From NCBI RefSeq assembly GCF_002159645.1, contig NZ_NFJB01000019.1, forward strand, positions 1 to 64,000: a stretch of DNA of 64,000 nt, in the 5' to 3' direction. Shown here in pieces: positions 44,992 to 54,124 of this stretch (the stretch's first letter is position 1; each line of letters opens with the position of its first letter). The position numbers were made by a program, and so were the translations under genes. The notes beneath the pieces were generated by a model, which worked only from the letters and a program-made list of their open reading frames with translations, had not been told where the DNA came from and made no database searches. This DNA comes from Parabacteroides sp. An277 (lineage in GTDB: Bacteria > Bacteroidota > Bacteroidia > Bacteroidales > Tannerellaceae).

Positions 44992-45163
44992 ATTTCTGTC
45001 TTGTTTAAAATTATTTTTGAAGGCAAAGGTAAGGAAATAATCCGGTGAGTTAAATTTCGGATACGCAAAAACGCAAAAAAAGCGGCGAAAAGTTTTGTGC
45101 TGTAAAAAAAAAGTTTCATATTTGGGGGTTCTTAGGTGATTGATGCAACAAAAAGAAAACGAT

Positions 45164-46885
45164 ATGGAAAAAAGCAAGCAAGACAAGATGATTATCTACC
45201 AAGTCTTTCCGCGTTGGTTTGGGAATGGAAATGCTTCGTTGGTGAAGAATGGAAGCATCATGGAAAATGGTGTGGGAAAATTCTCCGCCTTTACCTCCTT
45301 AGCTTTACATAAGATAAAGGAATTAGGCGTGACGCACGTGTGGTATACAGGCGTGATTGAACATGCTACGCAAACAGATTATACGGCCTATCAAATACAA
45401 AAAGACCATGCAGCCGTGGTGAAAGGTAAAGCTGGTTCGCCCTATGCTATCAAGGATTATTATGATGTGGATCCTGATTTGGCCGACCAAGTACCCAACC
45501 GCATGGCCGAGTTCGAAGCACTCGTCGAGCGTACGCATCAAGCCGGGTTAGGAGTGATTCTTGATTTCGTACCTAACCATGTAGCTCGTGAATACAAATC
45601 CGACGCACATTATAATTATATATCCGATTTAGGAGAACACGACAATACCTCGAAAGCGTTCGATCCGAACAATAACTTTTATTATATACCCGGACAACCC
45701 CTTACGCTCCCCTTCACCGCCGAAGAGAGCGATGGCGATATGGAGTATATCGAATATGCCGAGTTTCCCGCTAAAGCTACGGGCAATGATCATTTTGATG
45801 CTTACCCAGGCAAAAACGATTGGTATGAGACGGTAAAACTCAATTACGGTGTGGATTATTTGAATGGACATCGGTGTTATTTTTCACCCATACCCAATAC
45901 GTGGTTTAAGATGCTCGATATTCTGCTCTTCTGGGCAAGAAAGGGTATTGAAGGATTCCGTTGCGATATGGCGGAAATGGTACCGGTCGAATTCTGGGAG
46001 TGGGCTATACCTCGCGTGAAAGAGCAATATCCGAAAATACTGTTTATTGCGGAAATATACAACCCGAATGCCTACCGAGCTTATCTTGCGCAAGGGCATT
46101 TTGATTATTTGTATGATAAGGTAGGATTGTATGATACGCTTCGAGCTGTTACTTGTGGCCAAGCACCGGCCGATCGTATATCGGGCTGCTGGAAATCTGT
46201 TGAAGGTATTCAAGGGCAGATGCTCAACTTCTTGGAAAACCATGACGAACAACGCTTGGCTTCTGATTTCTATGCAAAAGACGGACGTGTAGGCATTGCC
46301 CCGATGATGGTAGCTGCCTGGATGAATACGAACCCTGTCATGATTTATAGCGGTCAAGAGCTGGGTGAACGTGGCATGGATGAAGAAGGATTTAGTGGAC
46401 GAGACGGGCGAACAACCATCTTCGATTATTGGAGTGTGGAAAGTATCCGTAATTGGCGTAACGGCGGTTCGTTTGATGGAGCTAAACTTACTCCAGCACA
46501 ACGCTCTTTACGCGAAATGTATATCCGGATACTCACCATCGCCCGCGATGAACCCGCTATTGCCCGCGGAGGCTTCTACGATTTGATGTATGCCAACGAG
46601 AAGAATCGTTTTTTTAATAGCCGTAATCAGTATGCTTTTCTACGGTATTTGGGAAAGGATATAGTTATAATTGTCGTGAACTTCAGCCATTCGGAGCAGA
46701 AGGTGTGGGTGCACGTCCCGCAAGAGGCTATGGCAAAAATCGGCATAAAAGATAATGCCCCTGCCCGCCAAATCAATCTTTTGACGGGAGATGAAACCAT
46801 CTCGACGCTCACGACCGTATGGCCTTTCAAAGTAACGCTTCCACCTTGTTCGGGGCAAATCTTGAAGTTTGTGTACGATTTGTAG
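45164..46885 (+). CDS. Alpha-amylase family (GH13) enzyme, cytoplasmic
   Basis: A 573-residue glycoside hydrolase acting on alpha-glucans. No signal peptide is present, so it works inside the cell. Conserved regions: VILDFVPNHV (about 134), GFRCDMAEMV with the nucleophile Asp (about 264), IAEIYNP with the acid/base Glu (about 294) and LENHDEQR (about 360). The start is 45164 or 45143, in the same frame. Exact specificity is unclear. Confidence 0.93.
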   Translation: MEKSKQDKMIIYQVFPRWFGNGNASLVKNGSIMENGVGKFSAFTSLALHKIKELGVTHVWYTGVIEHATQTDYTAYQIQKDHAAVVKGKAGSPYAIKDYYDVDPDLADQVPNRMAEFEALVERTHQAGLGVILDFVPNHVAREYKSDAHYNYISDLGEHDNTSKAFDPNNNFYYIPGQPLTLPFTAEESDGDMEYIEYAEFPAKATGNDHFDAYPGKNDWYETVKLNYGVDYLNGHRCYFSPIPNTWFKMLDILLFWARKGIEGFRCDMAEMVPVEFWEWAIPRVKEQYPKILFIAEIYNPNAYRAYLAQGHFDYLYDKVGLYDTLRAVTCGQAPADRISGCWKSVEGIQGQMLNFLENHDEQRLASDFYAKDGRVGIAPMMVAAWMNTNPVMIYSGQELGERGMDEEGFSGRDGRTTIFDYWSVESIRNWRNGGSFDGAKLTPAQRSLREMYIRILTIARDEPAIARGGFYDLMYANEKNRFFNSRNQYAFLRYLGKDIVIIVVNFSHSEQKVWVHVPQEAMAKIGIKDNAPARQINLLTGDETISTLTTVWPFKVTLPPCSGQILKFVYDL

Positions 46886-46907
46886 TGCGCAGTTCGTAAT
46901 GTTTTTG

Positions 46908-46915
46908 TAATTTTG
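46908..46915 (+). promoter_or_regulatory. Minus-7 box of prs
   Basis: TAATTTTG matches the consensus and lies 45 bases before the prs start; no well-spaced minus-33 TTG was found. Confidence 0.55.
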
Positions 46916-46959
46916 CAGCAAGAAAATATATAGACAACAGTTTTAAAAAGACAGAATAA

Positions 46960-47910
46960 ATGAGTGTAATGAGCGCGCATACTCCATTCTTGGTGTTTTC
47001 GGGTACAAACTCCCGTTATCTGGCAGAGAAAATCTGCAATAGTTTGGGTTGTCCTCTGGGGCAAATGAATATTCAACACTTTGCGGACGGGGAGTTCTCC
47101 GTGTCATACGAAGAATCCATCCGCGGACGTGATGTCTTCTTAGTACAGTCTACGTTTCCGAATGCGGACAATTTAATGGAACTCCTCCTGATGATAGATG
47201 CGGCCAAACGAGCTTCTGCACATTCGATTATTGCCGTTATCCCTTACTTCGGGTGGGCACGTCAGGATAGAAAAGATAAACCACGCGTAGCGATTGGAGC
47301 AAAGTTGATAGCGGATATGCTGAGTGCAGCAGGTATTAACCGATTGATTACAATGGATTTGCATGCCGATCAAATACAGGGGTTCTTCAATGTGCCGGTC
47401 GACCATTTGTATGCGTCGAGCGTTTTCTTGGAATATATCAAGAATGAATTGCCATTGGATAATTTATGTATTGCCACACCGGATGTGGGAGGTACAAAAC
47501 GTGCAAGCAGCTATTCGAAATACTTGGGCGTGCCGATGGTAATTTGCCATAAATCCCGTTTGCGCGCGAACGAAGTAGCCGAGATGCGTATCATCGGAGA
47601 TGTAAAAGGTTTGGATGTTTTATTGGTAGATGATATGGTAGATACGGCAGGTACCATTACGAAGGCAGCCAACTTGATGATGGAAAACGGAGCAAAATCC
47701 GTACGGGCTATTGCCAGCCATGCGGTGATGTCCGACCCTGCCTCTACGCGAGTTGACCAATCTGCCCTTTCCGAGATGATATTTACCGATTCGATTCCTT
47801 ATGCAAAGAAATGCGAGAAGGTAAAAATCCTTTCTATAGCGGATATGTTTGCTGAGGCTATCCGACGTGTATGTAGTGGCGAGTCGATTAGCTCGTTGTA
47901 TGTAGTGTAA
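46960..47910 (+). CDS. prs: Ribose-phosphate pyrophosphokinase
   Basis: A 316-residue enzyme making PRPP from ribose 5-phosphate and ATP for nucleotide synthesis. Typical motifs: FADGEFSV (about 47), YFGWARQDRKDKPR (about 103), MDLHADQIQGFF (about 132) and the PRPP loop VLLVDDMVDTAGT (about 221). Full length; terminator at 47942. Confidence 0.97.
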   Translation: MSVMSAHTPFLVFSGTNSRYLAEKICNSLGCPLGQMNIQHFADGEFSVSYEESIRGRDVFLVQSTFPNADNLMELLLMIDAAKRASAHSIIAVIPYFGWARQDRKDKPRVAIGAKLIADMLSAAGINRLITMDLHADQIQGFFNVPVDHLYASSVFLEYIKNELPLDNLCIATPDVGGTKRASSYSKYLGVPMVICHKSRLRANEVAEMRIIGDVKGLDVLLVDDMVDTAGTITKAANLMMENGAKSVRAIASHAVMSDPASTRVDQSALSEMIFTDSIPYAKKCEKVKILSIADMFAEAIRRVCSGESISSLYVV

Positions 47911-47941
47911 ACGTTTTTTCATATTATATCTTTTAAAATGG

Positions 47942-47980
47942 ACATGGATAACGTGATGTTCACGGGATCCATGTTTTTTT
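47942..47980 (+). terminator. Terminator after prs
   Basis: ACATGGAT pairs with ATCCATGT, with inner CGTG/CACG, followed by seven T residues. Confidence 0.92.
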
Positions 47981-48008
47981 ATGTATCTAAATAAGAAGGG
48001 AAAATACG

Positions 48009-49139
48009 ATGGCAGGTCTTTATATCCATGTTCCTTTTTGTAAGAAAAGATGTTTGTATTGTGATTTTTATTCGAATACGGACATTACCATCAAAGGGGC
48101 ATACGTGCGTGCGTTAGTACGCGAAATGGAACTTCGTAAGGTGTATCTAAAAGAGGAAGTATTAGAGACGATTTATATCGGAGGTGGCACCCCTTCCTTG
48201 CTTTCGCCTTCTGAGTTGTCTGTTATATTTGATGCCATTCATCGGCATTTTCGATTAGCTGACAATATGGAAATTACTCTCGAAGCTAATCCGGATGATA
48301 TAAATAAGGAATATATTCATGCATTGTGTTCGTTGGGCATCAACCGGTTAAGTATGGGAGTACAAAGCTTCGACGAGGAAGATTTATTATTTCTGAATCG
48401 GCGGCATACGCGTACACAAGCTATCCAAGCAGTCAGGCGTTGCCAAGAATCCTACCTATATAATATAAATATAGATTTGATATATGGCCTCCCCGGACAA
48501 ACGGTTGAGAAATGGGAAAACAATCTGGCGGAGGCAATTCGTTTGGATATTCCTCACCTCTCTGCCTATCATTTGATTTACGAAGAAGGTACTCCTCTTT
48601 ACCGTCTGATGGAAGCTGGACGCGTTATGCCAGTAAGCGAGGAGACAAGCCTTCTTCTTTTTCGTACCCTTATCGATACGCTTACTACGGAGGGATATGA
48701 ACATTATGAGATTTCCAACTTTGCCCGCCAAGGGCATTATGCTCGTCATAATAGTGCTTATTGGCAAGGTGGCCACTATTTAGGGTTAGGACCGGCTGCC
48801 CATTCTTATAATGGTGTAGAAAGAGAATGGAATGCCTCCTCTCTTTCGGCTTGGGAGGAGGGTATCCGTGCGGATAAATTGGCCATTGAGCAAGAGCCTC
48901 TCGACATGAACACGCGCTACAATGATTATATCGTTACCCGCCTTCGTACGAAATGGGGCGTTCGTTTGCCTGAAATAACCTCTTTTTTTGGTGAAGAGCG
49001 TACCGCTTATTGCTTGCGGATGGCTCAAAAATACCTCGCGCAAGGGAAACTTATTCTTCGTTCGGGTGATACGCTTGTACTATCGCGTGAAGGCATCTTC
49101 GTATCGGATGGCATCATGAGCGACCTTCTTTTTGTGTAG
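48009..49139 (+). CDS. hemW: HemW-like radical SAM protein (heme chaperone)
   Basis: A 376-residue protein of the HemW/HemN group. The radical SAM cysteines are in CKKRCLYCDFYS (about 10-21), preceded by LYIHVPF. IYIGGGTPSLLSP (about 57) and the HemW-type GVQSFDEEDLLFLNRRHT (about 118) are also seen. HemW hands heme to target proteins and does not oxidise coproporphyrinogen, so the old name 'oxygen-independent coproporphyrinogen oxidase' would be misleading. Confidence 0.93.
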   Translation: MAGLYIHVPFCKKRCLYCDFYSNTDITIKGAYVRALVREMELRKVYLKEEVLETIYIGGGTPSLLSPSELSVIFDAIHRHFRLADNMEITLEANPDDINKEYIHALCSLGINRLSMGVQSFDEEDLLFLNRRHTRTQAIQAVRRCQESYLYNINIDLIYGLPGQTVEKWENNLAEAIRLDIPHLSAYHLIYEEGTPLYRLMEAGRVMPVSEETSLLLFRTLIDTLTTEGYEHYEISNFARQGHYARHNSAYWQGGHYLGLGPAAHSYNGVEREWNASSLSAWEEGIRADKLAIEQEPLDMNTRYNDYIVTRLRTKWGVRLPEITSFFGEERTAYCLRMAQKYLAQGKLILRSGDTLVLSREGIFVSDGIMSDLLFV

Positions 49140-49227
49140 TTTTGGACGAAAATAGGGGTTTAGACAACAAACCCTGTGTTAAAACGTACATTTTTTGCAC
49201 ACAAATGCGATTTTTGTGTCGTTTTTC

Positions 49228-49259
49228 TTGCGTAGATAAAAAACTATTCCCTATATTTG
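49228..49259 (+). promoter_or_regulatory. Promoter of the zeta-toxin-like pair
   Basis: TTG at 49228-49230, 21 bases, TATATTTG at 49252-49259; the GTG start is 23 bases on. Confidence 0.7.
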
Positions 49260-49281
49260 CACCGTAAAAATACAGAAGTAA

Positions 49282-49857
49282 GTGCCATATTTGTACATCA
49301 TAGCGGGTTGTAATGGAGCTGGAAAGACGACTGCGTCTTTTACGATACTGCCGGAAATGCTAAAATGTAAGGAGTTCGTTAATTCCGATGAGATAGCAAA
49401 AGGCTTATCTCCTTTTAATAGCGATAGCATAGCCGTAGCCGTGGAAGCAAGCCGTATTATGTATAAACGCATTAAAGAACTAATCGCAGCGCGCGAAACG
49501 TTCGCAATGGAGACGACACTGGCCACGCGATCAGTTGCAAATCTGATCAAAGAGGCTCAAAGGGAAGGTTATTACGTGACGTTGCTTTATTTTTGGCTGA
49601 ATACGCCAGAATTGGCAATCGAGCGTGTCAAACAACGTGTGGCGGCAGGAGGGCATAATATCCCCGAGAAGACCATTCGTAGGCGATATGAAGCTGGCAT
49701 CCACAATTTGTTCGAACTATATCTTCCGATTTGTGACTACTGGATGATTACAGACAATTCCATGTCGCCGATGGAGGTGATTGCCAAAGGCTTCAAGGAT
49801 GAGAGAAAAGAAATATTCAATCAGACTATTTATAAAAAACTTGAAAGTCATGAGTGA
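49282..49857 (+). CDS. Zeta-toxin family P-loop kinase
   Basis: A 191-residue protein starting with GTG at 49282 (reads PYLYIIAGCNGAGKTT). The P-loop GCNGAGKTT is at about 9-17, followed by VNSDEIAKGLSPF (about 33), METTLATRS (about 76) and a zeta-type Arg segment (IERVKQRVAAGGHNIPEKTI, about 114). Zeta toxins phosphorylate UDP-N-acetylglucosamine; chromosomal relatives in this phylum may be metabolic or regulatory. It overlaps the following small gene by eight bases. Confidence 0.87.
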   Translation: MPYLYIIAGCNGAGKTTASFTILPEMLKCKEFVNSDEIAKGLSPFNSDSIAVAVEASRIMYKRIKELIAARETFAMETTLATRSVANLIKEAQREGYYVTLLYFWLNTPELAIERVKQRVAAGGHNIPEKTIRRRYEAGIHNLFELYLPICDYWMITDNSMSPMEVIAKGFKDERKEIFNQTIYKKLESHE

Positions 49858-50020
49858 GCAAGAACTAAGAGAATTTGAAGAAAATATTGTGAAGGGTGCG
49901 CATGTCGCTTTCCAACGGTTAGTAACACAGAAAAAGAAAGAAGACGGCGAGCTGATATTTTCTCGGAATGGACATATCTTTCGGGTGAAGGCTTCCGAAC
50001 TCGACAAGGTGATGTTTTAA
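49850..50020 (+). CDS. Small partner of the zeta-like protein, possible antitoxin
   Basis: A 56-residue, charged protein (MSEQELREFEENIVKGAHVA), coupled by overlap to the zeta-like gene and closed by a terminator at 50068. The order (kinase first) is opposite to classical epsilon-zeta, and I see no epsilon similarity. The antitoxin role comes from position only. Confidence 0.65.
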   Translation: MSEQELREFEENIVKGAHVAFQRLVTQKKKEDGELIFSRNGHIFRVKASELDKVMF

Positions 50021-50067
50021 AATCCATTCCAGATTCTCAATACATCAAAGAAACACTTCAATGCAAA

Positions 50068-50099
50068 AGAGGCTATCCACGCTCGGGTAGCCTCTTTTT
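50068..50099 (+). terminator. Terminator after the zeta-like pair
   Basis: AGAGGCTA pairs with TAGCCTCT, followed by five T residues. Confidence 0.9.
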
Positions 50100-50381
50100 C
50101 TGTTCGCCCGAAATACCTTTGAATCTTTTTCGAATATAGGCATAAACGCGGACGATTCTCGTTATAAACGAAAACGATTCTCGTTGTTATTTTCTTTGCA
50201 ATATTTTGCAAAACCTTTTTCTTGTACGAGGGAATATTCCTAAAAAATAGTATTAACTTTGTGAAGCTATTTGGATAAATGTTGGTTATGTGTATGTCCT
50301 TATCAAATGTTCTTCAAAATGGCTGCCCCAGAAAAGGCGGGGTGTTTATAGGTATTGTCAGCATAAAAACAAGAAAAGAAG

Positions 50382-51587
50382 ATGGCTACGAGATTTCCAT
50401 TTCAAGATGGTAGCGGAAAGAACGCTACTTTTAAAAAACGTTTGATGCAACGCCTGATTAAGTCGGGCAGTGCTTCTATTGCCGACATGGCTAAAGAGCT
50501 GGAATTGAGTATCCCAACGGTCACGAAGTTGGTAGGGGAATTGATTCGTGAGGGGTATGTGAAAGACTTAGGTAAGCAGAATACGAGCGGAGGAAGAAAA
50601 CCGAATATTTATGGTTTGAATCCGAAATCAGGGTATTTCGTGGGGATGGATGTGCAGCATAAAAAGATATTGTTGGCGACTATTGATTTTAATGGCCATA
50701 TTGTATCGAATGATGAACCTTACCCATACGAGTTAGCAGATACGCCAGAGGCTTTGGAGCAATTGATTCAAATCTTGAAAAATTACATTAGCCGTTTGGA
50801 AATCGATCCACGCCGGATATTGCAAGTGGGGATGAATATTGGCGGAAGAGTCAATCCGAAGACAGGTTTTTCGTATTCCTATTTCAATTTTAGCGAGAAG
50901 CCTCTGACGAAAGTATTGGAAGAGCGGATAGGAATTCCGGTTAGTATAGAAAACGATTCGCGCGCGATGATGTATGGCGAGTTCATGTCGGGATGCGTGA
51001 AGAAGGAAAAAGATGTGTTGTTTATCAACATCAATTGGGGATTAGGGGCAGGTATTATTATCGATGGTAAACCCTATTATGGGAAATCGGGTTTCTCGGG
51101 AGAGATCGGTCATATTTGTGCGCTTGATAATGAGATTATTTGCAATTGTGGCAAGAAAGGATGCTTGGAGACGGAAGCCTCTGGTTATGCCATCGAGCGG
51201 ATGCTTCGCGAACGGATTGCGCAAGGATGCACGACTATTATGAGCGAGAAACTGGAAGAGCATGGCGAGTTTTTGTTGAACGATTTCGTGGAGGCTGTGC
51301 AAAAAGAAGATGTGTTATCCATTGAGATAGTAGAGCATATTGGTTTTGTGTTAGGACGTTGGATAGCCGGTTTGATTAACATCTTGAATCCGGAGATGGT
51401 CATTTTGGGAGGTCCTCTTTCGGAAACGCATGAATATTTGCGTTTGCCTATTCAGAGTGCCATTCGCAAGTATTCCTTGAATTTGGTAAATCATGATACG
51501 CGTTTGGTGGTTTCCCAATTGGGTGAACGTGGTGGATTGATAGGAGCATGTTTGCTTTCACGGAGTCGTTTGTTGGATATGATTTAA
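50382..51587 (+). CDS. ROK-family transcriptional regulator (NagC-like)
   Basis: A 401-residue repressor-type protein. The N-terminal winged helix covers about 15-75 (SASIADMAKELELSIPTVTK). The ROK sugar-sensing fold follows, with GMDVQHKKILLATID (about 88), LGAGIIIDGKPYYGKSGFSGEIGH (about 222-245) and the zinc-binding CNCGKKGCLETEASG (about 253). The gene sits 20 bases before an AGE-family epimerase and a MATE transporter, so it may control them in response to an amino-sugar. Confidence 0.9.
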   Translation: MATRFPFQDGSGKNATFKKRLMQRLIKSGSASIADMAKELELSIPTVTKLVGELIREGYVKDLGKQNTSGGRKPNIYGLNPKSGYFVGMDVQHKKILLATIDFNGHIVSNDEPYPYELADTPEALEQLIQILKNYISRLEIDPRRILQVGMNIGGRVNPKTGFSYSYFNFSEKPLTKVLEERIGIPVSIENDSRAMMYGEFMSGCVKKEKDVLFININWGLGAGIIIDGKPYYGKSGFSGEIGHICALDNEIICNCGKKGCLETEASGYAIERMLRERIAQGCTTIMSEKLEEHGEFLLNDFVEAVQKEDVLSIEIVEHIGFVLGRWIAGLINILNPEMVILGGPLSETHEYLRLPIQSAIRKYSLNLVNHDTRLVVSQLGERGGLIGACLLSRSRLLDMI

Positions 51588-51607
51588 ATACAAAAGGAGG
51601 ATAAAAT

Positions 51608-52786
51608 ATGGATTTTAAGACATTGGCCGAAAAATATAAAACGGAGTTACTTGATAATGTAGTCCCGTTTTGGTTGAACCATTCACAAGATAAAGAATAT
51701 GGAGGATACTTTACTTGTTTGCTTCGTGATGGTTCGGTGTTTGATACCGACAAATTTGTTTGGTTGCAAGGACGTGAAGTATGGTTCTTTTCCTATTTAT
51801 ATAATAAGGTAGAAAAGCGGCAAGAGTGGCTGGATTGTGCGATTCAGGGAGGTGAGTTTCTGAAACGATTCGGGCATGATGGTGATTATAATTGGTACTT
51901 TTCGTTGACACGAGAAGGGCGTCCGCTTGTAGCGCCTTATAATATTTTCTCGTATACATTTGCCGCTATGGCATTTGGACAATTAGCTTTGGCGACTGGA
52001 AGTAAAGAATACGAAGAGATTGCGCAAAAGACATACGCTCGCATCCTTGAGAAGAAAGATAATCCGAAGGGTGTGTGGAATAAACTCGTGCCGGGTACTC
52101 GCGATTTGAAAAATTTTGCCCTGCCGATGATTCTTTGTAATCTTTCGTTGGAGATAGAACATCTTTTAGAAGAGGATGTCTTGAAACACACCATCGAACA
52201 TTGTATCCATGAAGTTATGGATGTATTCTATCGTCCGGAGTTGGGTTTGGTCGTTGAGAATGTGACAAATGATAACCAGCTATCCGATTCTTTCGAGGGA
52301 CGCCAACTTAATCCGGGACATTCGATTGAGGCGATGTGGTTTATTATGGATTTAGGTGTCCGCCTTGGTCGACAAGATTTGATAGATCAAGCTGTCGATA
52401 TTGCATTGAAAATGGTAAATGTTGGGTGGGATGACACATTCGGAGGTATCTTCTATTTTATGGATCGGTTAGGGTATCCGACCCAACAACTCGAGTGGGA
52501 TCAAAAGCTTTGGTGGGTACATATCGAGACGATGATCTGCATGGCGAAGGGCTATCTTCTCACCGGTAGACCAGAATGCTGGGCATGGTTTGAAAAAGTG
52601 CAGGATTACGCCTGGAGTCACTTTAAAGATCCTGTTTATCCGGAATGGTATGGTTATCTCAATCGGCAGGGAGAAGTACTTCTTCCGTTGAAAGGGGGCA
52701 AGTGGAAAGGTTGTTTCCATGTCCCACGTGGACTTTATCAATGTTGGCAAACGCTTCAAAAATGTGCGATTAAACAAGGTGAATAA
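51608..52786 (+). CDS. AGE-family epimerase/isomerase
   Basis: A 392-residue (alpha/alpha)6-barrel enzyme of the N-acylglucosamine 2-epimerase group, which interconverts sugars such as GlcNAc/ManNAc or glucose/mannose. Segments RLNPGHSIEAMWF-like (reads RQLNPGHSIEAMWF, about 235), KLWWVHIETM (about 300) and FHVPRGLYQCW (about 375) carry the conserved His residues. It lies in one unit with the ROK regulator and the MATE gene (3-base gap). The exact sugar is not evident. Confidence 0.9.
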   Translation: MDFKTLAEKYKTELLDNVVPFWLNHSQDKEYGGYFTCLLRDGSVFDTDKFVWLQGREVWFFSYLYNKVEKRQEWLDCAIQGGEFLKRFGHDGDYNWYFSLTREGRPLVAPYNIFSYTFAAMAFGQLALATGSKEYEEIAQKTYARILEKKDNPKGVWNKLVPGTRDLKNFALPMILCNLSLEIEHLLEEDVLKHTIEHCIHEVMDVFYRPELGLVVENVTNDNQLSDSFEGRQLNPGHSIEAMWFIMDLGVRLGRQDLIDQAVDIALKMVNVGWDDTFGGIFYFMDRLGYPTQQLEWDQKLWWVHIETMICMAKGYLLTGRPECWAWFEKVQDYAWSHFKDPVYPEWYGYLNRQGEVLLPLKGGKWKGCFHVPRGLYQCWQTLQKCAIKQGE

Positions 52787-52789
52787 GGA

Positions 52790-54124
52790 ATGCAGAAGAT
52801 AAAAAACTTGACAGAAGGCCCCATTACGCGTCAGCTTTTTCATTTGGCTATCCCGATAATGGGGACTTCTTTTATACAGATGGCGTATAGCCTGACGGAT
52901 ATGGCTTGGGTTGGGCGATTGGGGAGTGAGGCTGTAGCGGCTATTGGGGCGGTAGGTATCTTGACATGGCTTACGCAATCAATCTCCCTAATGAGTAAAG
53001 TTGGTGCGGAAGTAACAGTAGCTCATGCGATTGGAGCGCAGAATACTTCTGAAGCACAAGCGTATGCTTCCCATAACTTGACGATAGGTCTTCTTGTATC
53101 GCTCGTATGGGGGACATTGCTTTTTGCATTTGCACATCCGTTAGTAGGTCTTTATAAATTGGATGCGGAAATTTCAGCCATGGCGGTGGAATATCTTCGG
53201 ATTGTGGCTGCGGGTTTTCCGTTCATATTCCTTGCTTCTGCTTTTACGGGCATTCATAATGCTGCGGGACAAAGTAAGATTCCTTTTTTTGTGAGTGGAA
53301 GCGGCCTTGTGTTGAACATGATTCTCGATCCGCTTTTTATCCTTGGATTTGGATGGGGAACGGCAGGTGCAGCGTACGCTACGTGGTTGTCACAATTGGC
53401 TGTCGTCCTTCTTTTCGTTTATCAAGTGAAGGTACGGAAACAATTATGGTCTGATTTTCACTTTTTTGTCCGGTTAAAACGTTCCTATACGTTTCATATC
53501 GTCCGATTGGGACTTCCTGTCGCTTTGTTAAACAGCTTCTTTGCGGTGATTAATCTTTTGATGGGGCGGACAGCTTCTACGTATGGAGGTCACATTGGTT
53601 TGATGGCATTAACGGCTGGTGGACAAGTTGAGGCCATTGCCTGGAATACTTCGCAGGGATTTAGTACGGCACTCAGCACGTTCACGGCTCAGAATTTTGC
53701 CGCGCGTCGTCGAGAGCGTATTGAGAGTGCATACCATACTACGTTGAAGATGACCTCCGTCTTTGGTCTTTTTTGTACAGTTCTTTTTGTTTTCTGGGGT
53801 ACAGAAGTTTTTCGTATCATTGTGCCAGAAACAACCGCTGCAGCGGCCGGAGGTGAATACCTGCAAATCGATGGCTATTCTATGATGTTTATGATGTTGG
53901 AAATCACCATGCAGGGACTGTTCTACGGGACAGGACGTACGGTTCCTCCGGCTATCATTAGCATATCGTTCAATACGTTGCGTATACCATTGGCTATTTA
54001 TCTCGGTGCAGCTGGATTGGGCGTTGCCGGTGTTTGGTGGGCAATCAGCATCTCCAGCATCCTGAAGGGAATTGTCGCTTTCGTTTGGTTCCGCATACTC
54101 GAAAAACGGTTATGGCGGTCATAA
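52790..54124 (+). CDS. MATE-family efflux transporter
   Basis: A 444-residue inner-membrane protein with 12 predicted membrane helices. It starts with the typical GPITRQLFHLAIPIMGTSF. GLVLNMILDPLFILGFGWGTAGAAYAT (about 172-200) is a MATE signature region. It exports cationic drugs or metabolites using an ion gradient. Its 3' end overlaps the convergent queA by six bases. Confidence 0.93.
   Translation: MQKIKNLTEGPITRQLFHLAIPIMGTSFIQMAYSLTDMAWVGRLGSEAVAAIGAVGILTWLTQSISLMSKVGAEVTVAHAIGAQNTSEAQAYASHNLTIGLLVSLVWGTLLFAFAHPLVGLYKLDAEISAMAVEYLRIVAAGFPFIFLASAFTGIHNAAGQSKIPFFVSGSGLVLNMILDPLFILGFGWGTAGAAYATWLSQLAVVLLFVYQVKVRKQLWSDFHFFVRLKRSYTFHIVRLGLPVALLNSFFAVINLLMGRTASTYGGHIGLMALTAGGQVEAIAWNTSQGFSTALSTFTAQNFAARRRERIESAYHTTLKMTSVFGLFCTVLFVFWGTEVFRIIVPETTAAAAGGEYLQIDGYSMMFMMLEITMQGLFYGTGRTVPPAIISISFNTLRIPLAIYLGAAGLGVAGVWWAISISSILKGIVAFVWFRILEKRLWRS

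Noticed and set aside
48009-49139. Oxygen-independent coproporphyrinogen III oxidase (HemN)
   Set aside because: The CxxxCxxC and size match, but the length and N terminus fit HemW, which lacks HemN activity.
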